A stretch of 64,000 bases of DNA from CALCKU01 sp964571595 (GTDB taxonomy: Bacteria > Pseudomonadota > Alphaproteobacteria > Caulobacterales > Maricaulaceae). A program made the translations under genes and the position numbers. The stretch is taken from positions 31,071 to 95,070 of the forward strand of contig CAZNCJ010000002.1 in assembly GCA_964571595.1 (NCBI GenBank). Direction: 5' to 3'. This document shows, in pieces, positions 42,441-51,446 of the stretch (its first letter is position 1; the number at the start of each line of letters is the position of its first letter). The notes beneath the pieces are model-generated. The model did no database searches. It saw only the letters and a list, made by a program, of their open reading frames with translations, and was not told where the DNA came from.

Positions 42441-43307
42441 ATGAAACTTAAAAACTTAATGACTGCAAGAATAGCAACCCCGTTAATTGTTGGCGCCTTC
42501 GCCATATCCTCAGTTGCATGCGGACAATCATATGGTTCGGGCTCTGCTCAACAAGCGCCCGCCCCGACGGCGACAGTAACATCATATGGTTCTGGTGCGG
42601 CCCAAACGGCTGAGGCTGGTCTTCACGCCGCTTGGAATGATATTCTTGGCACATATGTCAGCGCCCCTGACAATGTCGGCCTGACGCATTTCAATTATGG
42701 TGGTCTTAAAAACAATGCTGCTGATAGCGCAAAATTAAACGCCTATATTAGCAGTCTTGAAGCGATTAATCCAAATACGCTAAGCGAAGATGAGGCTGTG
42801 CCTTATTATTCAAACCTCTATAATGCGGTCACTATCAAGGTGATAATCGATAACTATCCCGTTAAGTCTATACGTGATCTTAAATCCGGCTTTGTGCCTG
42901 GTCCTTGGGGTCGCAAGCTAATCACTTTAAATGGTAAGCCGACAACTCTGAATAATATCGAGCATGATATCCTGCGTAAGCAATTCCCGTCGCCTTATGT
43001 GCATTATATGGTCAATTGCGCGAGTGTGGGCTGTCCTAACCTTCCAAACTTTGCTTGGACACCTGCAAATTATAAAGCTGAGCGCGAAAATGCGGCTGCG
43101 GCTTATATCAACTCACCTCGCGGAGTTCAGATCACGTCAAAAGGTTTGAAAATCTCTTCAATCTTTAAATGGTTCAAAGAGGATTTTGGCGGAAAGTCAG
43201 GCTTGATCCCACATTTGCGTAAGCATGCAGGTCCAGAGCTTGCCCGCGCTATTGATAATGGTGCCCGCGTCGTCGGTGACGATTATAATTGGGACTTGAA
43301 CAAGTAA
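42441..43307 (+). CDS. DUF547 domain lipoprotein
   Basis: A 288-residue protein with a signal peptide and a possible lipobox (SVAC, about residue 27), followed by a Gln/Ser/Gly/Ala linker in which SYGSG occurs twice. The rest is a DUF547 domain: VPYYSNLYNAVTIKVI, then HYMVNCASVGCPNLP with two conserved cysteines, and KWFKEDFGG. DUF547 proteins have no established activity. The ATG at 42441 has CGGAGAG upstream and starts the signal peptide; the frame is open back to 42369. It is followed by the VTT membrane protein after 31 bp. Confidence 0.85.
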   Translation: MKLKNLMTARIATPLIVGAFAISSVACGQSYGSGSAQQAPAPTATVTSYGSGAAQTAEAGLHAAWNDILGTYVSAPDNVGLTHFNYGGLKNNAADSAKLNAYISSLEAINPNTLSEDEAVPYYSNLYNAVTIKVIIDNYPVKSIRDLKSGFVPGPWGRKLITLNGKPTTLNNIEHDILRKQFPSPYVHYMVNCASVGCPNLPNFAWTPANYKAERENAAAAYINSPRGVQITSKGLKISSIFKWFKEDFGGKSGLIPHLRKHAGPELARAIDNGARVVGDDYNWDLNK

Positions 43308-43338
43308 TTTAAATCATACATGAATTTGGAGTAGAAAA

Positions 43339-44106
43339 ATGTCAGCTAACACACTAACCGCGAGCGAAATTATGGAAGAAAAAACTAAACCCTTATTCGT
43401 TCGTCTATGGCCATTATATATCATTGGTGCAGGCCTTGCCCTTGCGATTTCACAGGGCTGGCACACACAGCTTACCCCGGCTGCTTTGGGCGAAAACGCT
43501 GTTTATCTTAACAATCTCGTAGAGCAGAACTTTCTGCTCGTGCTTCTCGCCTTTATCGGGGTTTATATGGCAGCGACCGCCTTTATGGTGCCAGCAAGTG
43601 CTTTGACAATTGGCGGTGGTTTCCTTTTCGGTGTCGCCGTAGGTGCGCCGGCCACTGTGTTGGGCGCGACAATTGGGGCTTGTATATTATTCTTGGCAGC
43701 TAAGACCTCATTGGGTGAAACCCTAAAAGGTATTGCCGGTCCGTTTTTGGGTAAAATGGAAAAAGGCTTTAACGAAAATGCCATTTCCTACTTATTCACA
43801 TTACGTTTGATCCCGGTTGTGCCTTTTGCGGTCGCCAATATTGCCCCCGCCATTTTAGGTGCGAAGTTTCGGGATTATTTCCTAACCACGCTTTTGGGTA
43901 TTATACCGGGTACAGTGGCCTATTCACTGATCGGGTCTGGTCTACGCGGAACATTACTAGACGCAGCCGCCAAAGGTGAAACTGCAGATGTCGGCGCATT
44001 GGTCGGAGCTGCGGCAACGAACCTTGCCCCTGCCTTCTTTGCCCTGGCCGCTGTGGCGATGATCCCTGTAGCTTACAAGAAGTTTGCAAAGAAAAAGGTC
44101 TCATAG
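43339..44106 (+). CDS. TVP38/TMEM64 (VTT domain) membrane protein
   Basis: A 255-residue inner-membrane protein with about six hydrophobic segments. It has the VTT/DedA-superfamily core: GGGFLFGVAVGAPATVLGA re-entrant region and TLRLIPVVPFAVANIAPA with the conserved Arg and Pro residues. Relatives are implicated in lipid scrambling or transport, but for bacterial TVP38 the substrate is not settled. It stands between the DUF547 lipoprotein and a flavoprotein oxidoreductase in the same orientation, a grouping that I recall in other proteobacteria. Confidence 0.9.
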   Translation: MSANTLTASEIMEEKTKPLFVRLWPLYIIGAGLALAISQGWHTQLTPAALGENAVYLNNLVEQNFLLVLLAFIGVYMAATAFMVPASALTIGGGFLFGVAVGAPATVLGATIGACILFLAAKTSLGETLKGIAGPFLGKMEKGFNENAISYLFTLRLIPVVPFAVANIAPAILGAKFRDYFLTTLLGIIPGTVAYSLIGSGLRGTLLDAAAKGETADVGALVGAAATNLAPAFFALAAVAMIPVAYKKFAKKKVS

Positions 44107-44128
44107 GCCTAAACAATATTGAGGACAA

Positions 44129-44165
44129 AAGGGCGGTTTTTTGAGAGTAAGACCGCCCTTATTTA
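44129..44165 (+). terminator. Hairpin after the VTT gene
   Basis: Stem AAGGGCGGT / ACCGCCCTT with a 14-nt loop, followed by ATTTAAAA. The T-rich tail is short, so it may attenuate rather than stop transcription into the flavoprotein gene. Confidence 0.55.
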
Positions 44166-44219
44166 AAACAAAAAAGATTAAGGGCTCACGCCCACAGAGA
44201 GAAAGAAAAAGAGAGTATT

Positions 44220-45650
44220 ATGTCAAAGACAGTTTATGAAGTAGATTTATGCGTGATAGGTGCCGGTTCTGGCGGTCTATCAGTCGCCTCAGGTGCCGCG
44301 CAACTTGGTCGCTCAGTCGTCCTTTTTGAAGGCGAAGAAATGGGCGGAGATTGCCTAAATTATGGGTGTGTACCCTCAAAGGCTCTGATTGCCGCTGGTA
44401 AACATGCCGCCGCCTTCTCAAATGGTGAGATCTTCGGTGTAAAGTCTGCCAAGCCTGAAGTTAATTTTGAAACGGTGAAATCCCATATTCAAGGCGTGAT
44501 TGATCATATTGCGCCCGTAGATAGTCAGGAAAGATTTGAAGGCCTTGGCTGTATTGTGATCCGCGAGCGCGCACGCTTTAAAGACGCCAATACGGTCGAG
44601 TCAGAGACAACCGAAGTCAAAGCCAAGCGCGTGATTATCGCGACAGGTAGCCGGGCCTCAGCCCCGCCTATTCCGGGCCTGGACGAAGTTGATTATCTGA
44701 CCAATGAAACAATTTTTTCAATGCCTGAGCAGCCAAAGCATTTATTGGTGATCGGCGCTGGCCCGATTGGTCTGGAACTCGGCCAAGCCTTTTTTCGCCT
44801 TGGCAGCAAGGTTGATATTGTAGATATCGCCCCGCCTCTGGGCCGCTCTGAGCCTGAACATGCCAAAGTTTTGGTCGATGCGTTAAAAGAAGAAGGTCTT
44901 AATTTCTATGCGCCGGCAAAGACCAAGCAAATTCGTAAAACAAAAACAGGCGTGGCCATTGATCTTGAAGACGGTACAACGCTGAACGGTACACATTTAC
45001 TCGTGGCAGCAGGTCGTCGTCCGATGATGGATGGTATGCAGCTTGATAAGGCCGGTATTAAACATGATCGCCGTGGTATCGAGACCGATGATTATCTGCG
45101 CACGTCCAACAAAAAAGTCTGGGCTGTAGGTGATGTCGCCGCAGGGCGCGGCGGTCTTACCCATGCTGCGGGTTATCACGCTGGACAGATAATCAAGTCC
45201 TTCTATTTCATGCCGCCAGGTTTTAATGCCAAAGCCACAACAGACCGTATGCCGGCTGCGATTTATTCGGAACCGGAACTGGCCGGTATTGGTATGACCG
45301 AAGCTCAAGCGCGCGAAGCCGGACATGATGTGCGTTGCGTGACATGGGATTTTGAAGAAAATGACCGTGCGATTGCCGAGCGCAGTGATGAAGGCGGTAT
45401 CAAGATCGTCGCGACCAAGAAAGGCAAGATATTAGGCGCGTCAATTGTCGGAGAAGGCGCGGGTGATCTTATCCAGCTTATATCTCTGGCAATGGCTAAT
45501 AATATTAAAATTGTCGGTCTGACGAAATTTATTTCGCCGTATCCGTCGCGGGCCGAATTGATTAAACGTGCGGCTGGCTCTTGGTATACAGATGCTGTCT
45601 TTAGTCCCAAGACGCGTAAGCTGGCGGGCTTCTGGACGAAATTCCATTAG
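44220..45650 (+). CDS. Mercuric-reductase-like FAD-dependent disulfide oxidoreductase
   Basis: A 476-residue flavoprotein. It has an FAD-binding GAGSGG (14-19), the redox-active disulfide GGDCLNYGCVPSK (Cys45, Cys50), an NAD(P) site VIGAGPIGLELG (about 175-187) and a dimerisation domain. Near the C-terminus PYPSRAE replaces the HPTxxE of lipoamide dehydrogenase, so the catalytic His is Tyr, as in mercuric reductases. It lacks both the N-terminal heavy-metal domain and the C-terminal Cys pair of MerA, so mercury reduction is unlikely. The substrate is unknown. It follows the DUF547 and VTT genes. Confidence 0.87.
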   Translation: MSKTVYEVDLCVIGAGSGGLSVASGAAQLGRSVVLFEGEEMGGDCLNYGCVPSKALIAAGKHAAAFSNGEIFGVKSAKPEVNFETVKSHIQGVIDHIAPVDSQERFEGLGCIVIRERARFKDANTVESETTEVKAKRVIIATGSRASAPPIPGLDEVDYLTNETIFSMPEQPKHLLVIGAGPIGLELGQAFFRLGSKVDIVDIAPPLGRSEPEHAKVLVDALKEEGLNFYAPAKTKQIRKTKTGVAIDLEDGTTLNGTHLLVAAGRRPMMDGMQLDKAGIKHDRRGIETDDYLRTSNKKVWAVGDVAAGRGGLTHAAGYHAGQIIKSFYFMPPGFNAKATTDRMPAAIYSEPELAGIGMTEAQAREAGHDVRCVTWDFEENDRAIAERSDEGGIKIVATKKGKILGASIVGEGAGDLIQLISLAMANNIKIVGLTKFISPYPSRAELIKRAAGSWYTDAVFSPKTRKLAGFWTKFH

Positions 45651-45697
45651 ACCCATTGATAGGTGACAAGTATATTATCATTGTATATTAAAAGCTT

Positions 45698-47116
45698 ATG
45701 ATACCCGGATTTTTATCACGGCGCTTGTCAGGCAAAATTTTGATGATGACCATTGGTTTCGTGCTACTGGCGGAACTGGTCATCTTCATTCCTTCTGCGG
45801 CTACATTTCGACAAAATTGGTTGGAGCAACGGGCTTTACAAGCCAGTATTCTGACCCAAGCCCTGATGCATTCAGGGGGGTTTGAAGGCGAAGTATACCT
45901 CTCGGAATATTTCATGGATGAAACAGATGTTGTCATGATGTCTGTGCGACAGCAGGACGAAGAGAGTAAAAAACTCATACTTGGCGCTCCGCCAGAGTCG
46001 GATCAATGGGAGGTCGTTGATCTTACCGAGACGGGCGGTCTGCCCAAATTCCGGGATGCTTTCAAAAGTTTTTTTGGCTCTGGCGAAGGCTATATGCGCG
46101 TTATCACAAAATCGCCTGATGCCACGCAAGACAGGCTCGAGCTTGTATTGCCACGCGCCAAACTGAAATGGGCGATGTGGGATTATTTTGAGCGTATTCT
46201 TATTCTCTCCATTTTCATTGCCTTGATTACGGGCGCTCTGATTTATTTGGCCATGTTGTTTTTGATCATCCGGCCTATTGAAAAACTGGCCCAAAATGTC
46301 ACGGCCTTTCGGGATAACCCACAGCGCCCTACGCCTTTGCTAAAACCGAGTTCGCGCAAGGATGAAATCGGGCAGTTGGAACGTGTTTTCTTTGACATGA
46401 AAAATAAAGTGCGATCATCATTTAAACAACGTGAGAGGTTGGCAACATTAGGTATGGCTGTTGCCAAGATTAATCATGATTTGCGCAATGTACTTACCTC
46501 GGCGCAATTGATCTCGGACCGGTTGACCATGAATAAGGATGAACGTGTTGCCAAAATGGGGCAGCGCCTCACCCGTGCGATTGACCGCGGCGTCAATTTA
46601 ACGGCGGAAGTGCTTAACTTTAGTCAGGCCAAAGAAGATCCGGCGGAATTACAATCCACGCGCATCTCTTTGCTGATAGGTGAGGCGGCAGCCGATACGC
46701 TGGAAAGTTTTGGTACGGGACTGCGTAAAATTAAGTTTGAGAATAAAGTTCCAAGCGAATTGGCCGTCATAATCGACCCCGATCATACTTACCGTATTTT
46801 TCATAATCTGTTTCGCAATGCCGCCCAAGCTATGTCTGGCTTAAAGGATGATAATGCCAAACGCCTGCTAAGTGTTGATGCCGAAGTCAATGAAGATAAG
46901 GCAAGAATATATGTACGGGATACGGGCGGCGGATTGCCCAAAAAGGCCAAGGAAAACCTGTTTAAGGCTTTCACATCCTCATCAGGGCAAAATGGCAGCA
47001 CCGGTTTGGGGCTGACTATCTCTAAAGAACTGGCCAATGCGCAGGGCGGTGATCTTAGACTATCTGAAACAAATGAGACAGGCACTGTCTTTGTCATCAC
47101 TTTTGAGACAGCTTAG
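45698..47116 (+). CDS. Membrane sensor histidine kinase (orphan)
   Basis: A 472-residue kinase. Two membrane helices (about 11-33 and 166-192) enclose a periplasmic sensor region of about 130 residues. A HAMP domain (about 190-245), a dimerisation helix with phospho-accepting His260 in INHDLRNVLTSAQL, and an HATPase domain follow, with an N-box (FHNLFRNAAQAM), a G1 box (DTGGGLP) and a G2 box (GSTGLGLTISKEL). No response regulator gene is adjacent. It starts 47 bp after the flavoprotein gene and may be co-transcribed with the DUF547-VTT-flavoprotein group. Confidence 0.9.
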   Translation: MIPGFLSRRLSGKILMMTIGFVLLAELVIFIPSAATFRQNWLEQRALQASILTQALMHSGGFEGEVYLSEYFMDETDVVMMSVRQQDEESKKLILGAPPESDQWEVVDLTETGGLPKFRDAFKSFFGSGEGYMRVITKSPDATQDRLELVLPRAKLKWAMWDYFERILILSIFIALITGALIYLAMLFLIIRPIEKLAQNVTAFRDNPQRPTPLLKPSSRKDEIGQLERVFFDMKNKVRSSFKQRERLATLGMAVAKINHDLRNVLTSAQLISDRLTMNKDERVAKMGQRLTRAIDRGVNLTAEVLNFSQAKEDPAELQSTRISLLIGEAAADTLESFGTGLRKIKFENKVPSELAVIIDPDHTYRIFHNLFRNAAQAMSGLKDDNAKRLLSVDAEVNEDKARIYVRDTGGGLPKKAKENLFKAFTSSSGQNGSTGLGLTISKELANAQGGDLRLSETNETGTVFVITFETA

Positions 47117-47137
47117 CCGGAATTGATTTAATTCAGA

Positions 47138-48136
47138 CTATTTAACCATGCCAATCGCCAGCTTATGAATAGAGCTTTCCGGTCGGGGTCCGTAATGGGA
47201 AATAACTTCAGCGGCGCATATACTGCCTAGATATCCTGCATCTGCCCAATCCATACCAAATGCTCGCCCTGCAAGTACGCCTGCTGCATATTGATCACCC
47301 GCACCTGTTGTATCCACAACTTTATCCACAGGGATGACCGGTATCTCATAACGTTTACCTTGATCTAGGATAACAGAGCCTTTGACACTACGCGTTACAC
47401 AGGCCGTTTTACAGTGTTTATTGAGTGTTTTAAGGGCTTTCTCGAAGTCTGTTTGCTCATAGAGAGCCAGAAGCTCGTCTTCATTTGCAAACAGGATATC
47501 CACATGGTTATCCACAAGGTTTTGGAAGTTATCCCGGTGCATATTCACACAAAAACTATCTGATAAAGTCAGCGCGACCTGACAGCCAGCCTCCCGCGCC
47601 AGCTTGGCGGCTTTTACAAAGGCGGCTTGTGAGGGTTTCGTATCAAACAAATAGCCTTCTAGATAGATGGTTTTTGCCGAAGCTATATCGCTTTTGCGGA
47701 TATCTTGAGGGCTTAAACCGGACGAGGCGCCTAGGAATGTGCTCATAGAACGCTCCCCGTCAGGTGTGACGGCGATAATACAGCGCGCCGAAGCTGGCCC
47801 TTTTTGTGCAGGTTTTGTGCTATAGTTTAAACCAGAAGCGTGCAGGCCTTTGGTAATGCGTGTCCCAACACTATCTTTTGCGACTTTGCCTATATAAGCT
47901 CCGCTCGCGCCAAGTTCGGCTATGCCAACAAGTGTATTGGCAGCAGACCCGCCAGCGGCTTCAACCGCCGCCCCTTGCTTGGATAAAGATTTATGTAGGC
48001 TGATAGCGCGCGGCTCATCAATAAGTGTCATGCCACCTTTTGCAATGTCATGCTCGCCTAAGACTTTATCACTTACGGGAATGATAACATCCATAATGGC
48101 ATTACCTATACCCAGGACATCTACTTTTTTTGTCAT
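47138..48136 (-). CDS. Adenosine kinase (PfkB family)
   Basis: Ribokinase-fold enzyme that probably phosphorylates adenosine to AMP. The 332-residue protein has the N-terminal DVLGIGNAIMDVIIPV, the substrate-binding GGSAANTLVGIAELG and the catalytic/anion-hole motif DTTGAGDQYAAGVLAG with the base Asp. The pattern matches alphaproteobacterial proteins annotated as adenosine kinase; another nucleoside or sugar cannot be ruled out. It converges with the histidine kinase gene and diverges from the ATP-grasp gene across 69 bp. Confidence 0.88.
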   Translation of the reverse strand: MTKKVDVLGIGNAIMDVIIPVSDKVLGEHDIAKGGMTLIDEPRAISLHKSLSKQGAAVEAAGGSAANTLVGIAELGASGAYIGKVAKDSVGTRITKGLHASGLNYSTKPAQKGPASARCIIAVTPDGERSMSTFLGASSGLSPQDIRKSDIASAKTIYLEGYLFDTKPSQAAFVKAAKLAREAGCQVALTLSDSFCVNMHRDNFQNLVDNHVDILFANEDELLALYEQTDFEKALKTLNKHCKTACVTRSVKGSVILDQGKRYEIPVIPVDKVVDTTGAGDQYAAGVLAGRAFGMDWADAGYLGSICAAEVISHYGPRPESSIHKLAIGMVK

Positions 48137-48205
48137 ATGTTTTACCTATTGTTTGGCAGGCCTTAAACAATTAAGTCAGGCGTTGCAAATACTGAGAGCG
48201 AAAAG

Positions 48206-49111
48206 ATGAAAAAAATTGCCATATTGGCCTCGGATAACATGATGCCTAGCGCTACCCAACAACGCGCAGATATATTTGAGCTTATAGAACAAATGGGCAA
48301 GCTCGTCCCGGCTTTTGCGGCCCGTAATATGGAACTCGAGCTTTTGCCTTGGCGCGGCTCAGCGCAAAAGGCCTCGAAATATGATGCGGTTCTGCCGCTT
48401 TTTGTCTGGGATTATTTTGAAGGTAATGAAGCCGAATTTATGTCTGAAATGGCGGCACTCTCTCGCCAAAGCTTATTGCTCAACCCCTATGAGATATTGG
48501 CATGGAATGCCAATAAAACCTACCTGGACGGCTTAAAGACCCTCGGCGCGCCCGTGATTGAGACATTAACATTAGCGCAGGTCACGCAAGAAGGTGTAAG
48601 GGCGGCCTTACAGCATTTTGGCACGGACAGCCTTGTCATTAAACCTCAAATTGGCGGCGGGGCATGGCGTCAGGTTTTATGGCACGCAAGGGAGGCTTTT
48701 CCAGATCAATCCACATTGCCACCAGACGCCGCTCTCGTGCAACCTTTCTTACCTTCCGTGGTCGAGGAAGGGGAGTATTCCTTTTTATATTTTGATGGGC
48801 AGTTTTCGCATGGCTTACTTAAACGACCCAAAAAAGGGGACTACCGGATCCAGTCTATTTATGGTGGGCGAGAGGTCGCGCATACGCCTTCGCGCGCAGA
48901 CCAACAAACAGCGCAGGATATTTTGGCGTGTCTGGATTTCACACCGCTATATGCGCGGATTGATCTTTTACGCGGCCGTGATGGCCAGTTAAAACTCATC
49001 GAGCTTGAAATGCTTGAGCCTTATCTTTATCTGGCCTTTGCAGACGGGGAAGGCGGTGAGAATGCAGGGGCGCAAAAACTGGCCGCGGCGTTAGTAAAAC
49101 GCCTTACTTAA
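48206..49111 (+). CDS. ATP-grasp enzyme of unknown substrate
   Basis: A 301-residue protein with an ATP-grasp layout: an N-terminal alpha/beta domain, then LVIKPQIGGGAWRQV (ATP-binding lysine and glycine loop), VQPFLPSVVEEGEYSFLYFDG, and the metal-binding KLIELEMLEPYLYL near the end. Overall it resembles the RimK/glutathione synthetase-like ATP-grasp proteins that join an acid to an amine through an acyl phosphate. No carrier or biosynthetic partner is adjacent, so the substrates are unknown. It ends 9 bp from the convergent SCO gene. Confidence 0.82.
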   Translation: MKKIAILASDNMMPSATQQRADIFELIEQMGKLVPAFAARNMELELLPWRGSAQKASKYDAVLPLFVWDYFEGNEAEFMSEMAALSRQSLLLNPYEILAWNANKTYLDGLKTLGAPVIETLTLAQVTQEGVRAALQHFGTDSLVIKPQIGGGAWRQVLWHAREAFPDQSTLPPDAALVQPFLPSVVEEGEYSFLYFDGQFSHGLLKRPKKGDYRIQSIYGGREVAHTPSRADQQTAQDILACLDFTPLYARIDLLRGRDGQLKLIELEMLEPYLYLAFADGEGGENAGAQKLAAALVKRLT

Positions 49112-49120
49112 TGTTCTCTT

Positions 49121-49750
49121 CTAGCCACTTGATTTGAGATATTGTTTCACACTGGTCACAATTTCCGAGACGGGGGAGGTGTGGGTAAAGAACCCGACAA
49201 GCTCACCTTGTCTATCCATAAAATAGATAATGCTGGAATGGTCGACAGTGTAATCACTGGCACTGGCATCATCCTCAACTTTTTGGGCATAGACTTTAAA
49301 AGCGGTTTTGGCTTGCTCGACTTGTGCCTCTGTGCCTGTCAGCCCGATAAGCCCGCGCGGAAATCCATTCGCTGTGACATAGGCGTTTAAGCTCTCAACC
49401 GTGTCGCGTTCCGGATCGACGCTGATAAAAATATGCTGTATATCTTCCCCCTTCGCACCGAGAGCGTCTTGGGCGCGCGCCATTTGGATTAAGGCGGTCG
49501 GGCATATATCAGGGCAATATGTAAAGCCAAAATAGATTAATTGCGGATTACCAAGGAAATCCGCTTCTGTAACGGTTTTGCCTTCATGGTTGACCAATGT
49601 AAAAGACCCGCCAATATCGGCCTTACCCGTACTGACGACACTGCCAGATTGTCCGCTTTGTGACCCGTCGCCGGGCTGACAGGCGGAGAGCATGAAAGCA
49701 GAGCTGAGTAGACAGATAAGTGAGCTTTTAAAATAATGTCGCATTTTCAT
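49121..49750 (-). CDS. SCO1/SenC family lipoprotein
   Basis: A 209-residue lipoprotein (lipobox LSAC, about residue 24) with a thioredoxin-like SCO domain. The copper ligands are the two Cys in FTYCPDICPTAL and the distal His in YTVDHSSIIYF. SCO proteins deliver copper to the CuA centre of cytochrome oxidase. It diverges from regB across 240 bp, the same arrangement as senC and regB in Rhodobacter, where SenC links oxidase assembly and redox signalling. That functional link is inference here. Confidence 0.92.
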   Translation of the reverse strand: MKMRHYFKSSLICLLSSAFMLSACQPGDGSQSGQSGSVVSTGKADIGGSFTLVNHEGKTVTEADFLGNPQLIYFGFTYCPDICPTALIQMARAQDALGAKGEDIQHIFISVDPERDTVESLNAYVTANGFPRGLIGLTGTEAQVEQAKTAFKVYAQKVEDDASASDYTVDHSSIIYFMDRQGELVGFFTHTSPVSEIVTSVKQYLKSSG

Positions 49751-49990
49751 CCTTAAATTAAAGGGGGTGGATTGAGCTGTTTTTTAGGGCCATATGGTAT
49801 GGCTTGATAGCCAGATTTGACACTATATGTGTTTAAGGGGCAAATCAATTTTAGGCTTTTGGAATTTAAACTTTATCCGCTATATTTCTAACGGTCAGGC
49901 TGAAGGGATATGATGTAAAATGGTGAAGTTACGACATCTGCGTATTGTCCAAGAACGCTTAGTATTTTTTCCTAGACCAAAGACTGTCTT

Positions 49991-51415
49991 GTGACCCAAT
50001 CGCCTGTGGAAGATATAATGGCCAGACTAAGAGATACAGGGCAAAATGTAAGCTCTGCCCAACCTCCCATCCCTAAACGACGTTTGCGTTTGCCGCGCCT
50101 CGGAACAGGGCGTTTGCGCCGCTCTACCTTGGTGACATTGCGATGGACGGCGGTGGGGGGACAAGCGATTACTGTTTTATTTGTGGCCCTTATTTTGGGA
50201 TATGATTTCCCGTTTCTAGCCTGCATGTTGGCTATTGCAATCAGCGCCATGATAAACTTCATTGTCGCAGCGACTTTGCCGCTGGATCGCCGTGTTGGTG
50301 ATCTTGAAGCCATTTGCCAGCTTGGCTTTGACCTTTTTCAGCTCGCAGTACTGATCTGGTTGACAGGGGGGATGACGAACCCATTTTCGCTCTTATTTTT
50401 GGCACCGGTTGTAACAGGGGCGACGACCTTGTCACGGTCTGTTTTAATCGTCTTAACAGGGCTGGCAGCGGGTTTGTCTTTTGCGCTCTTATTTTTCGCT
50501 CTACCTCTGCCTTGGGCAAATGCAAATGGGTTCGAGCTTCCTTTTATTTACGCTTTTGCGGTTTGGTTGGCCTTGCAGGTCGGAACTATATTTACCTCGA
50601 TTTATGCGTGGCGTTCTGCCCATGAAAGCCGGCGCATGTCAGAAGCCTTGGCGGCAACGGAAGCGGTTCTCGCCCATGAACAAAAACTCTCCGCATTGGG
50701 CGGCTTGGCGGCGGCGGCGGCACATGAATTAGGGACGCCACTGGCGACGATACAGGTGACGGCCAAAGAAATGAGCCGCGAACTGCCGGAAAAAAGTCCT
50801 CTCGGTCAGGATGCAAGATTGATGTTGTCCCAAGCCCAGAGATGCCGCGATATTTTACAACAGCTTGCCAGACGCGGGGATGAAGGAGATATGATCCATG
50901 ATCAGCTCTCCCTTGATGGTCTATTAGAGGAAGCCTCGCAGCCCTTCCTCGGTCTAAAAGGTATCGGTCCAACTCTGGAAGTGACGATAAAGGGGCAGGG
51001 CGAAGTGCCTGATATTGGTCGTAAGGCCGAACTTTTATACGGCCTTAAAAACTTCATTGAAAATGCCATGGATTTTGCCCAGAGCCGTGTCGAAATTTAC
51101 GGGGATTGGTCAGAAGACATTATCACGATCACGATAGAAGATGACGGTCCCGGATTTGACCCCACTATCCGCACCCGGCTCGGGGAGCCTTATGTCACGC
51201 AGCGCAATGTACCGCGTGAACGTCAGGACCGCCGGTCGGGTGTTCGGGACAGAACCCAGACCCAAGGTGACAAAGAGAGTGCAGGCGGTCTGGGGCTGGG
51301 GGTTTTCATTGCTAAAACCCTGATTGAGCGCACTGGTGGTCACGTGAAATTTGGCAGGGCCACAATAGGGGGCGCCAAGATAACCTTAACATGGCCGCGC
51401 GCCAGCCTATCATAG
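49991..51415 (+). CDS. regB: Redox sensor histidine kinase RegB/PrrB/ActS
   Basis: A 474-residue membrane kinase of the RegBA redox system. About six membrane helices (50-205) include the ubiquinone-binding motif GGMTNPF (126-132). The phospho-acceptor is His245 in AAAAHELGTPLATIQ. Cys285, exactly 40 residues on in QRCRDIL, matches the redox-active Cys265 of R. capsulatus RegB relative to His225. An HATPase domain follows, with GLGLGVFIAKTL. The start may be GTG 49991 or, with a better GGAAG site, ATG 50018. Its likely partner regA is 3.5 kb downstream. Confidence 0.94.
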   Translation: MTQSPVEDIMARLRDTGQNVSSAQPPIPKRRLRLPRLGTGRLRRSTLVTLRWTAVGGQAITVLFVALILGYDFPFLACMLAIAISAMINFIVAATLPLDRRVGDLEAICQLGFDLFQLAVLIWLTGGMTNPFSLLFLAPVVTGATTLSRSVLIVLTGLAAGLSFALLFFALPLPWANANGFELPFIYAFAVWLALQVGTIFTSIYAWRSAHESRRMSEALAATEAVLAHEQKLSALGGLAAAAAHELGTPLATIQVTAKEMSRELPEKSPLGQDARLMLSQAQRCRDILQQLARRGDEGDMIHDQLSLDGLLEEASQPFLGLKGIGPTLEVTIKGQGEVPDIGRKAELLYGLKNFIENAMDFAQSRVEIYGDWSEDIITITIEDDGPGFDPTIRTRLGEPYVTQRNVPRERQDRRSGVRDRTQTQGDKESAGGLGLGVFIAKTLIERTGGHVKFGRATIGGAKITLTWPRASLS

Positions 51416-51446
51416 AGCTATAATTATCACCATGCCCTGCAAAGGC

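Noticed and set aside
44220..45650. Mercuric reductase and a mercury resistance locus
   Set aside because: The N-terminal heavy-metal domain and the C-terminal Cys pair are missing, and no merR, merT or merP is nearby.
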